Assembly (NCBI GenBank): GCA_009922295.1
Contig: RFWA01000102.1
Coordinates: 1-8,059, forward strand
DNA length: 8,059 nt
Direction: 5' to 3'
Source: Betaproteobacteria bacterium
GTDB lineage: Bacteria > Pseudomonadota > Gammaproteobacteria > Burkholderiales > Burkholderiaceae_C
In this document: in pieces, positions 1 through 6,903 of the stretch
Numbering within the stretch: the first letter of the stretch is position 1
Layout: every line of letters starts with the position of its first letter
Made by a program: the position numbers and the translations under genes
The notes under the pieces: model-generated
Databases searched by the model: none
What the model saw: only the letters and a program-made list of their open reading frames with translations
What the model was told of the DNA's origin: nothing

Positions 1-440
1 GTTGCGCCGGCCTTGGCTGGCGCAAACAGGAGGGTGTAGTCACGCAGGATCCTGCCCGATGCCCAACTGGCTTCGAGCAACAGGTCAAAAAAAGAATCGG
101 TGATTGCAACCGAGCTGGCCAGCTGAATGTAGAGCCTGCCATCTGCGTGTTTTTTCAATGACGCCTGCAGACCCACAACGCTGGCGTTATAACTCAGACC
201 TGCCGCCCGGAAGGCCTCAGGTGAGGCAACAGACGTTCTGAGCGAGATGGCTTCTTCAGCGGTGATGTCGAGAAAATCAATTTCTGCCCGCAACGGCTCG
301 CCCATTGCCGACTGCACCACGACCCGCCCCAGGGACAGGGCCAGGGCCTGCGAGCTAGACAAGGCCAGCACTAAGGCGCCAATCGCCCAAAGAGCGCGGC
401 GCCAGGGTCGAGTCTTGACAGTCAAGGAGGTCTGCTGCAT
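1..440 (-). CDS. fimV: FimV-like protein, N-terminal part (cut by left edge)
   Basis: This is the start of a FimV/TspA-type protein, a large inner-membrane and periplasmic factor that binds peptidoglycan and supports type IV pilus assembly and cell-pole organisation. About 146 codons are visible and the frame runs off the left edge. Residues 1-34 form a signal peptide: a basic n-region (RPWRR, 11-15), a hydrophobic core (about 16-27) and a likely cleavage site after SSSQALA at residue 34. The mature start (LSLGRVVVQSAMGEPLRAEID) is the family hallmark, in which a short beta segment is followed by S-A-x-G-x-P-L-x-A-E-I. The ATG at 440 was chosen because it places the signal peptide correctly and no in-frame start was seen upstream; its ribosome site is weak. 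It lies 48 bp after asd, the usual Burkholderiales neighbour. The diagnostic C-terminal region lies outside the window. Confidence 0.88.
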   Translation of the reverse strand, partial: MQQTSLTVKTRPWRRALWAIGALVLALSSSQALALSLGRVVVQSAMGEPLRAEIDFLDITAEEAISLRTSVASPEAFRAAGLSYNASVVGLQASLKKHADGRLYIQLASSVAITDSFFDLLLEASWASGRILRDYTLLFAPAKAGA

Positions 441-488
441 GGCGCTGATTCTACGTGTGCCAGCATCCGGCGCGCCCCGGGCCCGGCC

Positions 489-1652
489 TCACTGGGCCAG
501 CAAAATACGCAGCATCCGGCGCAAGGGCTCGGCCGCCCCCCACAACAGCTGGTCGCCAATGGTGAATGCGCCGACATATTCTGGCCCCATGGCGAGCTTA
601 CGGATGCGGCCGACCGCTATATCCAGCGTGCCAGTGACGGCCACTGGGGTGAGGCCCTGCAAGCTTGCCTCCCGGGTGTTGGGGATCACCTTGACCCATC
701 GGTTGTCCGCCGCGAGCATGGCTTCGATGTCAGCGCTGGGTACATTCTTCTTGAGCTTGAAGGTCAACGCCTGGCTATGGCATCGCATCGCACCCACCCG
801 GACACACAGGCCATCAACCGGTGTCTCGGCGGTACCGAAGGCGAGTCCCTGTCCCAGAATCTTGTTGGTTTCGGCGCCGCCTTTCCATTCTTCGCGGGAG
901 GTGCCCCAGCCCGGTTCGTCGGACTGCTTGCCGACGCCGAGGTCTTTGTCAATCCAGGGGATCAGGCTGCCCCCCAGCGGGACGCCGAAATTGGCCGTCT
1001 CAGCTGGGCTCAGAGCCTGCTGCTTGGCCAGTACCAAGCGGTCGATCTCCAGGATGGCGGACTTTGGGTCATCCAGCAGGCTTTTGACTTCGGCGCTGAG
1101 GGTGCCGAATTGGGTCAACAGCTCGCGCATGTGCTGAGCGCCACCGCCAGACGCAGCCTGGTAAGTCATGCTGGTCATCCACTCGACCAAACCAGCTTTA
1201 TACAGAGCACCCACACCCATGAGCATGCAACTGACGGTGCAATTGCCCCCAATCCAGTTTTTGCCGCCCTGCGCCAGGGCCTTCTGGATCACGGGTAAAT
1301 TGACCGGATCAAGCACGATGATGGCATCGTTTTTCATGCGTAAGGTGGAGGCGGCATCGATCCAATGGCCTGTCCAACCGGCTGCACGCAACTTGGGGTA
1401 GACCTCCGTCGTGTAGTCACCACCCTGGGCACTGATGATGATGTCGCACTTGCGCAGCGCGGCGATGTCAAATGCGTCTCTCAGGGTCGTTTCGTTTTTT
1501 GCCTGGGCTGGGGCCTGGCCGCCAGCATTGGAGGTCGAGAAAAACACTGGCTCGATGTGGTCAAAGTCACCCTCGGACTGCATGCGGTCCATCAGGACCG
1601 AGCCAACCATGCCACGCCAGCCTACCAGGCCGACCAAATTACCAATTTTCAT
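489..1652 (-). CDS. asd: Aspartate-semialdehyde dehydrogenase
   Basis: This cytoplasmic enzyme reduces L-aspartyl-4-phosphate to L-aspartate-4-semialdehyde with NADPH, the branch point to lysine and diaminopimelate, threonine and methionine. The protein has 387 residues, slightly longer than E. coli Asd, and matches the gram-negative type. The NADP-binding loop is GLVGWRGMVG (8-17). The active-site cysteine is C138 in GGNCTVS. YQAASGGGAQHMRELLTQ (164-181), the EEWKGGAETNK segment (254-264) and the catalytic-base region VRVGAMRCHSQA with H292 are all intact. A short insert around 240-250 (GKQSDEPGWG) is, from memory, normal for betaproteobacteria. The ATG at 1652 is preceded by GAAAGGG seven bases upstream. 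The stop is TGA. The gene follows leuB after a 217-bp leader with its own promoter-like and hairpin elements, so it may be transcribed separately from leuCDB. Confidence 0.97.
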   Translation of the reverse strand: MKIGNLVGLVGWRGMVGSVLMDRMQSEGDFDHIEPVFFSTSNAGGQAPAQAKNETTLRDAFDIAALRKCDIIISAQGGDYTTEVYPKLRAAGWTGHWIDAASTLRMKNDAIIVLDPVNLPVIQKALAQGGKNWIGGNCTVSCMLMGVGALYKAGLVEWMTSMTYQAASGGGAQHMRELLTQFGTLSAEVKSLLDDPKSAILEIDRLVLAKQQALSPAETANFGVPLGGSLIPWIDKDLGVGKQSDEPGWGTSREEWKGGAETNKILGQGLAFGTAETPVDGLCVRVGAMRCHSQALTFKLKKNVPSADIEAMLAADNRWVKVIPNTREASLQGLTPVAVTGTLDIAVGRIRKLAMGPEYVGAFTIGDQLLWGAAEPLRRMLRILLAQ

Positions 1653-1665
1653 GAGAGTGCCCTTT

Positions 1666-1779
1666 CAGATGTTTTAACTATCAATTCCATCTGCCCGGCT
1701 CGTCTGGCCGGTGGGGCGCGACGAACCGGGCTGTACTAGCCTTTTGTGGTGGTCGCTTTGGAGACTACAGTTACAGCCC
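1666..1779 (-). promoter_or_regulatory. Structured asd leader with competing hairpins
   Basis: In the minus-strand transcript upstream of asd, three helices can be drawn. Helix A pairs GGGCTGTA (1779-1772) with TACAGCCC (1735-1728), 8 bp, with a 36-nt loop. Helix B pairs GCCCGGTTCGTC (1731-1720) with GACGAGCCGGGC (1704-1693), 12 bp including one G-U pair, with a 15-nt loop. A and B share 1728-1731, so they cannot both form. Helix C pairs CAGATG (1693-1688) with CATCTG (1671-1666), next to the GAAAGGG ribosome site. No U-tract follows helix B, so it is not an ordinary terminator. The base pairing is read directly from the sequence; regulation of asd by it is inferred. No known riboswitch class is recognised. 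Confidence 0.4.
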
Positions 1780-1855
1780 ACGAGCACGCACACTGGCCCA
1801 CGCCGACGTAGCGGGTGGCGTGATTGGAAGCGGGTAGCAAGGCTCGCATGGTTAG

Positions 1856-1861
1856 ATTATA
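1856..1861 (-). promoter_or_regulatory. Putative -10 box for asd leader transcript
   Basis: The minus strand reads a perfect TATAAT here, just downstream of the leuB stop codon, followed by CTAACC where transcription could begin (about 1849). No good -35 hexamer lies 16-18 bp upstream; that position is occupied by a 14-bp palindrome. The RNA would have a leader of nearly 200 nt before asd. Assignment rests on the -10 match alone. Confidence 0.4.
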
Positions 1862-1869
1862 AATTGAAA

Positions 1870-2940
<1,071 letters not shown>

Positions 2941-2974
2941 GATGAAACCAGTTTGCTATAAAAAAGAGAGCTAC

Positions 2975-3502
2975 TCAGGCAATCAGCGTGCGGGCTAGCC
3001 AGGGTTTTTGAGTCAAACGCTGGGCTTCAAAAGCGCGGATCTTGTCGGCGTGCCGCAAGGTCAGGCCAATGTCGTCATAACCATTGAGCAAGCAGTACTT
3101 GCGAAACGCCTGTACCTCGAACGGCAATTCCTGGCCATCAGGTTTGATGATCTGCTGGCGCTCCAGATCAATCGTCAGGCTGTAACCTCGAAAGCCAAAC
3201 TGGTCCAGCGCCCAGGGAGCATGCTCGCGCGATGAGCCGCAACCAAAATTTTTACGGGCCAGCAAAATGGAGGCGCCCTGGTACCGTGGCTGGTTAAGCA
3301 CGAAGTCTGGGTTCGGCTTGCGGCTAGCGGGGTCCTGGCCGGGATAGCCGGCATCCAGGTAGCGCCATTCATCAAACAGGTTTTGTCCAAAACCAGTCTT
3401 GCGGATCGATTTCAGAAACTGCTTGGGAATGATGGCGTCGGTGTCGACATTTTCCCGGTCTATTGGGGCCACCAGGCCCTTTAGAGTTTCAAATTTTTGC
3501 AC
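2975..3502 (-). CDS. leuD: 3-isopropylmalate dehydratase small subunit with internal deletion
   Basis: LeuD is the small swivelling-domain subunit of isopropylmalate isomerase, which with LeuC converts 2- to 3-isopropylmalate. The N-terminal part is canonical: DRENVDTDAIIPKQFL (15-30), FVLNQPRYQGASILLARKNF (67-86) and the aconitase-like active-site motif GCGSSREHAPWAL (87-99). The C-terminal part is also canonical (LTIDLERQ, AFRKYCLLNG, DIGLTLRHADKI). The join QFGFR-GYSLT at residues 105/106 (3190/3185) skips about 41 residues that the long-type family carries there, including APSFADIF and NGLLP. Total length is 175, against 201 in E. coli and about 216-217 in betaproteobacteria from memory. 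The frame is kept, so a protein could be made, but its fold and activity are doubtful. The start is GTG at 3502 with AAGGA eight bases upstream. It may be a real deletion or an assembly error. Confidence 0.9.
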   Translation of the reverse strand: MQKFETLKGLVAPIDRENVDTDAIIPKQFLKSIRKTGFGQNLFDEWRYLDAGYPGQDPASRKPNPDFVLNQPRYQGASILLARKNFGCGSSREHAPWALDQFGFRGYSLTIDLERQQIIKPDGQELPFEVQAFRKYCLLNGYDDIGLTLRHADKIRAFEAQRLTQKPWLARTLIA

Positions 3503-3511
3503 GGTGCGTCC

Positions 3512-3643
3512 TTAATTTTTCTTTGCTGCATCTTCAATTTTTTTGCCTGTCTTGTGCAGGCCCTACGCCAGGCCCTGGGCTGTATTGCAGCCACACAGGC
3601 TCATTGGCACGGCGCGAAGCCACTCCAAACACCAATGCCTCAT
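3512..3643 (-). pseudogene. Entericidin-family small lipoprotein, amber-interrupted
   Basis: Between leuC and leuD one frame reads 43 codons from ATG at 3643 to TAA at 3514-3512, with an in-frame TAG at 3565-3563 (codon 27). Before the stop it ends LCGCNTAQGLA; after it comes GLHKTGKKIEDAAKKN. This matches the entericidin pattern of a lipobox cysteine followed by N-T-x-x-G, then a short amphipathic Lys-rich tail ending in K-I-x-x-A-A. Spacing from C19 to the K-I-E-D block agrees with intact family members from memory, so a single substitution, not a frameshift, explains the break. Residues 1-18 make a poor signal peptide, since E7 and R10 fall in what should be the hydrophobic core. GGGAGC lies upstream of the ATG, which is 22 bp after leuC, and the terminal TAA overlaps leuD's AAGGA site. 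Intact members are small membrane lipoproteins; E. coli EcnA/EcnB form an antidote-toxin pair. Probably non-functional here. Confidence 0.72.
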
Positions 3644-3665
3644 GCCGTGCTCCCAGGTGGGCTGG

Positions 3666-5111
3666 TCAGGCAAATTGCCGGACGTCGACAAAATGACCAT
3701 GAATGGCCGCTGCGGCCGCCATGGCCGGGCTGACCAGGTGCGTGCGCCCGCCCGCGCCCTGGCGACCCTCAAAATTACGGTTGCTGGTGGAGGCGCAACG
3801 CTCGCCTGGCTCAAGCCGGTCGGCGTTCATGGCCAAGCACATCGAACAGCCAGGTTCGCGCCACTCGAAGCCTGCCGCGCGGAAAATCTCGTGCAGGCCT
3901 TCGCGCTCGGCTTGTGCTTTGACCAAGCCCGAGCCAGGTACAACCATCGCCAATTTGACATTTTTCGCGACTTTTCGCCCCAGCTTGCGCACCACGGCGG
4001 CTGCTTCCCGTATGTCCTCAATCCGGCTATTGGTACAAGAGCCAATGAAGACTTTGTCAATAAACAGGTCGTTCAGGGCCTTGCCTGGCTCAAGTCCCAT
4101 GTAAACCAGGGCACGTTCGATGGCGGTCCGTTTGTTGGGGTCCTTTTCCTTGTCCGGGTCCGGAATACGGTTGTCGATGCCAAGCACCATTTCGGGCGAG
4201 GTACCCCAGGTGACCTGAGGGATGATGCCGCTGGCATCGAGCTCGATCACTTGATCGAAAACGGCGTCAGCATCCGAATGCAGCGTCCTCCAGTACGCCA
4301 CGGCCTGGTCCCATTCCACGGCGGCGGCCGAGCCGCTGGCCAGATGGCCAGGTGCCAGGGGGCGCCCGCGGACGTAGTCGATGGTTTTGTCGTCGACGGC
4401 CACCAGGCCGGCGCGGGCACCGGCCTCAATGGCCATGTTGCACACAGTCATCCGGCCCTCCATGCTTAAGGCGCGAATCGCAGTACCTCCGAACTCGATG
4501 GTGTAGCCCGTGCCGCCGGCAGTGCCAATTTGACCAATGACGGCCAGAACGATGTCTTTGCCGCTACAGCCGAGCGACAAAACGCCATCGACTCGGACGA
4601 GCATGTTTTTGGCTTTCTTGGCCAGCAGGGTTTGAGTGGCTAGAACATGCTCGACTTCGCTGGTACCAATGCCATGTGCCAAAGCGCCAAAGGCGCCGTG
4701 GGTCGACGTGTGGGAGTCCCCGCAGACCACCGTCATCCCCGGCAGCGTAGCGCCGTTTTCAGGGCCGATCACGTGCACGATACCCTGGCGTTTGGACAAG
4801 AATGGGAAGTAGGCGGCCGAGCCGAACTCCCGGATATTGGTGTCGAGCATCACGACTTGTTCCTTGCTGGTCGCGTCTGTAATGCCCTCATAACCGCGGT
4901 CCCAGCCGGTGGTCGGTGTGTTGTGATCGGCCGTCGCAACAATGGAACTCACCCGCCAAACCGGTCGGCCTGTTTGTCGAAGGCCCTCAAAGGCCTGCGG
5001 ACTGGTCACTTCATGCACCAAGTGTCGGTCGATGTAGAGAATGGCGGTGCCATCGTCTTCGGTGTGGACGACGTGGTCGTCCCAGAGCTTGTCGTAAAGC
5101 GTGCGTCCCAT
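3666..5111 (-). CDS. leuC: 3-isopropylmalate dehydratase large subunit
   Basis: LeuC is the catalytic [4Fe-4S] subunit of isopropylmalate isomerase, working with LeuD in the second leucine-specific step. The protein has 481 residues and appears complete. The three cluster cysteines fit C359 (IGSCTNSR), C422 and C425 (GCSMCLAMN). Other aconitase-family motifs are present: VCGDSHTSTHGAFGALAHGI (129-148), ADHNTP (61-66), SNRNFEGRQG (443-452) and the ending LVSPAMAAAAAIHGHFVD. The ATG at 5111 (MGRTLYDKLW) is preferred because it matches the family start and has AAGGA six bases upstream; a TTG five codons earlier lies within and before that ribosome site. The gene is first in the leu block, downstream of a strong terminator, so it should have its own promoter in 5112-5205. 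Its partner LeuD carries a large internal gap, so the fate of the complex is uncertain. Confidence 0.97.
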   Translation of the reverse strand: MGRTLYDKLWDDHVVHTEDDGTAILYIDRHLVHEVTSPQAFEGLRQTGRPVWRVSSIVATADHNTPTTGWDRGYEGITDATSKEQVVMLDTNIREFGSAAYFPFLSKRQGIVHVIGPENGATLPGMTVVCGDSHTSTHGAFGALAHGIGTSEVEHVLATQTLLAKKAKNMLVRVDGVLSLGCSGKDIVLAVIGQIGTAGGTGYTIEFGGTAIRALSMEGRMTVCNMAIEAGARAGLVAVDDKTIDYVRGRPLAPGHLASGSAAAVEWDQAVAYWRTLHSDADAVFDQVIELDASGIIPQVTWGTSPEMVLGIDNRIPDPDKEKDPNKRTAIERALVYMGLEPGKALNDLFIDKVFIGSCTNSRIEDIREAAAVVRKLGRKVAKNVKLAMVVPGSGLVKAQAEREGLHEIFRAAGFEWREPGCSMCLAMNADRLEPGERCASTSNRNFEGRQGAGGRTHLVSPAMAAAAAIHGHFVDVRQFA

Positions 5112-5132
5112 GGTTTTCCTTCGCAATCCTGT

Positions 5133-5138
5133 ATTTTA
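5133..5138 (-). promoter_or_regulatory. leuC: Putative -10 box for leuC
   Basis: The minus strand reads TAAAAT, a five-of-six match to TATAAT, about 22 bp upstream of the leuC ATG. Transcription would start near 5126 and leave a very short leader that contains the AAGGA ribosome site. No convincing -35 box sits 16-18 bp upstream, so the promoter may need an activator, or the true promoter may be elsewhere between the terminator and leuC. Confidence 0.3.
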
Positions 5139-5185
5139 CGCAGCCCGTGGCATTCAACTCATCAAACGGATATCAGCAACGGTCC

Positions 5186-5195
5186 TCTCGCGAGA
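5186..5195. promoter_or_regulatory. TCTCGCGAGA palindrome upstream of leuC
   Basis: A perfect 10-bp palindrome lies between the gltA terminator and leuC, centred about 55 bp upstream of the putative leuC -10 box. The position would suit an activator or repressor site (LysR-type regulators often bind near -65), but the regulator is unknown and the site is short. The rest of 5112-5205 holds no other feature that could be supported. Confidence 0.22.
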
Positions 5196-5205
5196 AACTC
5201 AATAT

Positions 5206-5241
5206 AAAAAACGCCCGCCGATGCGATCATCAGACGGGCGT
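5206..5241 (-). terminator. Intrinsic terminator after gltA
   Basis: On the minus strand ACGCCCG (5241-5235) pairs with CGGGCGT (5217-5211). A G-U and a C-G pair extend the stem, and GATG/CATC forms an inner stem around an ATCG loop. A run of six T follows directly, counting the final T of the stem. This is a textbook Rho-independent terminator placed about 40 bp after the gltA stop. It should end the sdh-sdhE-gltA transcript and separate it from leuC. There is no matching T-run in the plus direction, so it works one way. Confidence 0.88.
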
Positions 5242-5283
5242 GTAGCTTGCTGCGCCTCGGCGCCAGGTTCTCAGGGTATGAAA

Positions 5284-6594
5284 TCAGCGCTGCGCAATCG
5301 GCAGCACATCTCGACGCACTGACCCTGTGAAGAGTTGACGCGGACGGCCGATTTTGTACTCCGGGTCACCAATCATTTCATTGAGCTGAGCAATCCAGCC
5401 GACCGTACGGGCCAGCGCAAAAATCGCTGTGAACAAGCTCACTGGAATGCCGATGGCGCGCTGCACGATGCCCGAGTAGAAGTCCACGTTGGGGTAGAGC
5501 TTGCGTTGTACAAAATAGTCGTCTTCGAGCGCAATCTTTTCCAGCGCCATGGCCAGCTTGAACAGTGGGTCGTTCTCCAGGCCGAGCGAGGTCAGCACTT
5601 CCTTGCAGGTTTCCTGCATCAGCTTGGCGCGCGGGTCATAATTTTTATAGACGCGGTGGCCGAAGCCCATCAGCTTGACATTGGAGTTCTTGTCCTTGAC
5701 CTGGTCCATGAACTGGCCCACTTTGGATACACCCCCCATTCGCTGGATGTCTTCCAGCATGTTCAGACAGGCTTCATTCGCGCCGCCATGGGCCGGGCCC
5801 CACAGGCAGGCCACGCCGGCTGCGATGGCGGCGAACGGGTTGGTGCCTGAGCTGCCGCAGAGCCGCACGGTCGATGTCGAGGCATTTTGCTCATGGTCGG
5901 CGTGCAGCACAAAGATGCGATCGAGCGCGCGCTCGATCACTGGATTAACCTCGTAGTCCTCGCAGGGGTTGGCAAACATCATGTGCAGGAAGTTGCCCGC
6001 ATAGCTGAGCTTGTTCTTGGGGTACATGTAGGGCTGGCCTGCGCTGTATTTGTAGGCCATGGCCACCAGCGTGGGCATCTTGGCAATCAGGCGGATGGCG
6101 GAGATTTCACGGTGCTCAGGGTTGTTGATGTCGGTGCTGTCGTGGTAGAAGGCCGACAATGCGCCGACCAGGCCGGTCATGATGGCCATGGGATGGGCAT
6201 CGCGCCGGAAGCCGCGAAGGAAAAACTGCATCTGCTCGTTGACCATGGTGTGGTTGGTCACGCGCTTGGTGAAATCGATTTTGGCTGCGGCATCGGGCAA
6301 GTTGCCGTACAGCAGCAGGTGACAGGTCTCCATGAAATCGCACTGGGTCGCCAACTGCTCGATCGGATACCCGCGGTAGAGCAGTTCACCTTTGTCACCG
6401 TCAATGTAGGTGATGGCAGACTGACAAGACGCCGTAGACAAAAATCCAGGGTCATAGGTGAACATGCCGGTTTGCGCGTACAGCTTGCGGATATCGATCA
6501 CATCCGGCCCGACATTGCCTTGGTAAACCGGCAAATCGACGCTAGGGCTGCCGTTACTGAACGACAGGGTGGCTTTGTTGTCAGCTAACTTCAT
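5284..6594 (-). CDS. gltA: Citrate synthase
   Basis: GltA condenses acetyl-CoA and oxaloacetate to citrate, the entry step of the TCA cycle, in the cytoplasm. The 436-residue protein matches the gram-negative hexameric type related to E. coli GltA (427 residues). Active-site residues are visible: H231/H234 in HADHEQNAST, the catalytic H269 in GPAHGGANEA, H313 in GFGHRVYKNYDPRA (311-323) and the catalytic aspartate D371 in NVDFYSG. The N-terminal beta-rich segment with TYDPGFLSTASC (46-57) and the RGYPIEQL motif (74-81) are present, as is the C-terminal IGRPRQLFTG (415-424). The ATG at 6594 has GAAAGG a few bases upstream, overlapping the sdhE stop codon; the 10-nt gap suggests shared transcription with sdhB and sdhE. 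A strong terminator follows the TGA stop. Nothing in the sequence looks damaged. Confidence 0.98.
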   Translation of the reverse strand: MKLADNKATLSFSNGSPSVDLPVYQGNVGPDVIDIRKLYAQTGMFTYDPGFLSTASCQSAITYIDGDKGELLYRGYPIEQLATQCDFMETCHLLLYGNLPDAAAKIDFTKRVTNHTMVNEQMQFFLRGFRRDAHPMAIMTGLVGALSAFYHDSTDINNPEHREISAIRLIAKMPTLVAMAYKYSAGQPYMYPKNKLSYAGNFLHMMFANPCEDYEVNPVIERALDRIFVLHADHEQNASTSTVRLCGSSGTNPFAAIAAGVACLWGPAHGGANEACLNMLEDIQRMGGVSKVGQFMDQVKDKNSNVKLMGFGHRVYKNYDPRAKLMQETCKEVLTSLGLENDPLFKLAMALEKIALEDDYFVQRKLYPNVDFYSGIVQRAIGIPVSLFTAIFALARTVGWIAQLNEMIGDPEYKIGRPRQLFTGSVRRDVLPIAQR

Positions 6595-6604
6595 TTTCTA
6601 CCTT

Positions 6605-6892
6605 TCAAGGGTTTTCTCTCAACATACTCAGTACTTCTCGAATCTCACCACGGTCAAGTTCGGAACCAAACTGGGCAAGCGACTGTCGCCCCAGATGCAG
6701 GTCAAGCAGATCGTTATCGCTTAGCTCCATCAGGTCTGCCAAAGCCTTGCCTTGCCGCTGAGTCAGCGTGGTCTCGAAGCGATTGAAGAAACGTTCGATG
6801 AACAAATCGTTTTCAAGCAGGCCTCGACGGCACCGCCAGCGCAGTTTGCTCAAGCCACGTTCATCAATCAATTCACCCAAACCTGTTGGCAT
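6605..6892 (-). CDS. sdhE: FAD assembly factor SdhE
   Basis: SdhE (DUF339/YgfY family) helps attach FAD covalently to SdhA, so it fits directly between sdhB and gltA. The 95-residue protein has the family signature RGxxE as RGLLEND (R23, G24, E27) within a basic helix (LSKLRWRCRRGLLEND, 14-29), followed by FIERFFNRFETTLTQRQ (31-47), the LMELSDNDLLDL segment (54-65) and a short helical tail. The ATG at 6892 is chosen because it gives the usual family start (GLGELIDERGLSKLRWR) and begins 11 nt after the sdhB stop. Longer reading in the same frame would run into sdhB and adds sequence without family character. The ribosome site is weak (AAGTG), suggesting translational coupling to sdhB. Confidence 0.93.
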   Translation of the reverse strand: MPTGLGELIDERGLSKLRWRCRRGLLENDLFIERFFNRFETTLTQRQGKALADLMELSDNDLLDLHLGRQSLAQFGSELDRGEIREVLSMLRENP

Positions 6893-6903
6893 ACAAGTGG
6901 CAC

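Noticed and set aside
477..486. CCGGGCCCGG palindrome between asd and fimV
   Set aside because: Short palindrome in a very GC-rich stretch with no T-run; not a convincing terminator or operator.
461..522. 13-bp direct repeat CAGCATCCGGCGC at 461-473 and 510-522
   Set aside because: One copy encodes the end of Asd and flanking bases do not match; too short to call a duplication.
247..1137. Open frame of 296 codons on the plus strand
   Set aside because: It overlaps asd and the FimV start on the other strand, is low-complexity rich in Ser, Arg and Pro, and has no motif.
1693..1731. Helix B as a Rho-independent terminator
   Set aside because: No T-run follows on the minus strand; on the plus strand only a short TTTT appears several bases later, with no gene for it to terminate.
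1736..1849. 37-codon open frame in the leuB-asd gap, starting at ATG 1849
   Set aside because: No ribosome site, no recognisable sequence, and the ATG coincides with the predicted transcription start; the region is better explained as an RNA leader.
3557..3576. AGGGCCTG repeated with a 12-base period around the amber codon
   Set aside because: It first suggested a duplication that created the stop, but the spacing of the conserved entericidin residues shows no inserted codons, so the repeat is probably incidental.
3543..4469. Long open frame of 308 codons on the plus strand
   Set aside because: It is antisense to leuC, whose protein is unmistakable. The plus-strand product has no recognisable motif, and its openness follows from the GC-rich codon bias of leuC.
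5112..5126. Earlier TTG start for leuC
   Set aside because: The extra five codons include the AAGGA that serves the ATG at 5111, and LeuC proteins normally begin at M-G-R-T-L-Y-D.
5887..6588. Open frame of 233 codons on the plus strand opposite gltA
   Set aside because: A shadow of the gltA coding strand; no domain pattern and no plausible independent promoter seen.
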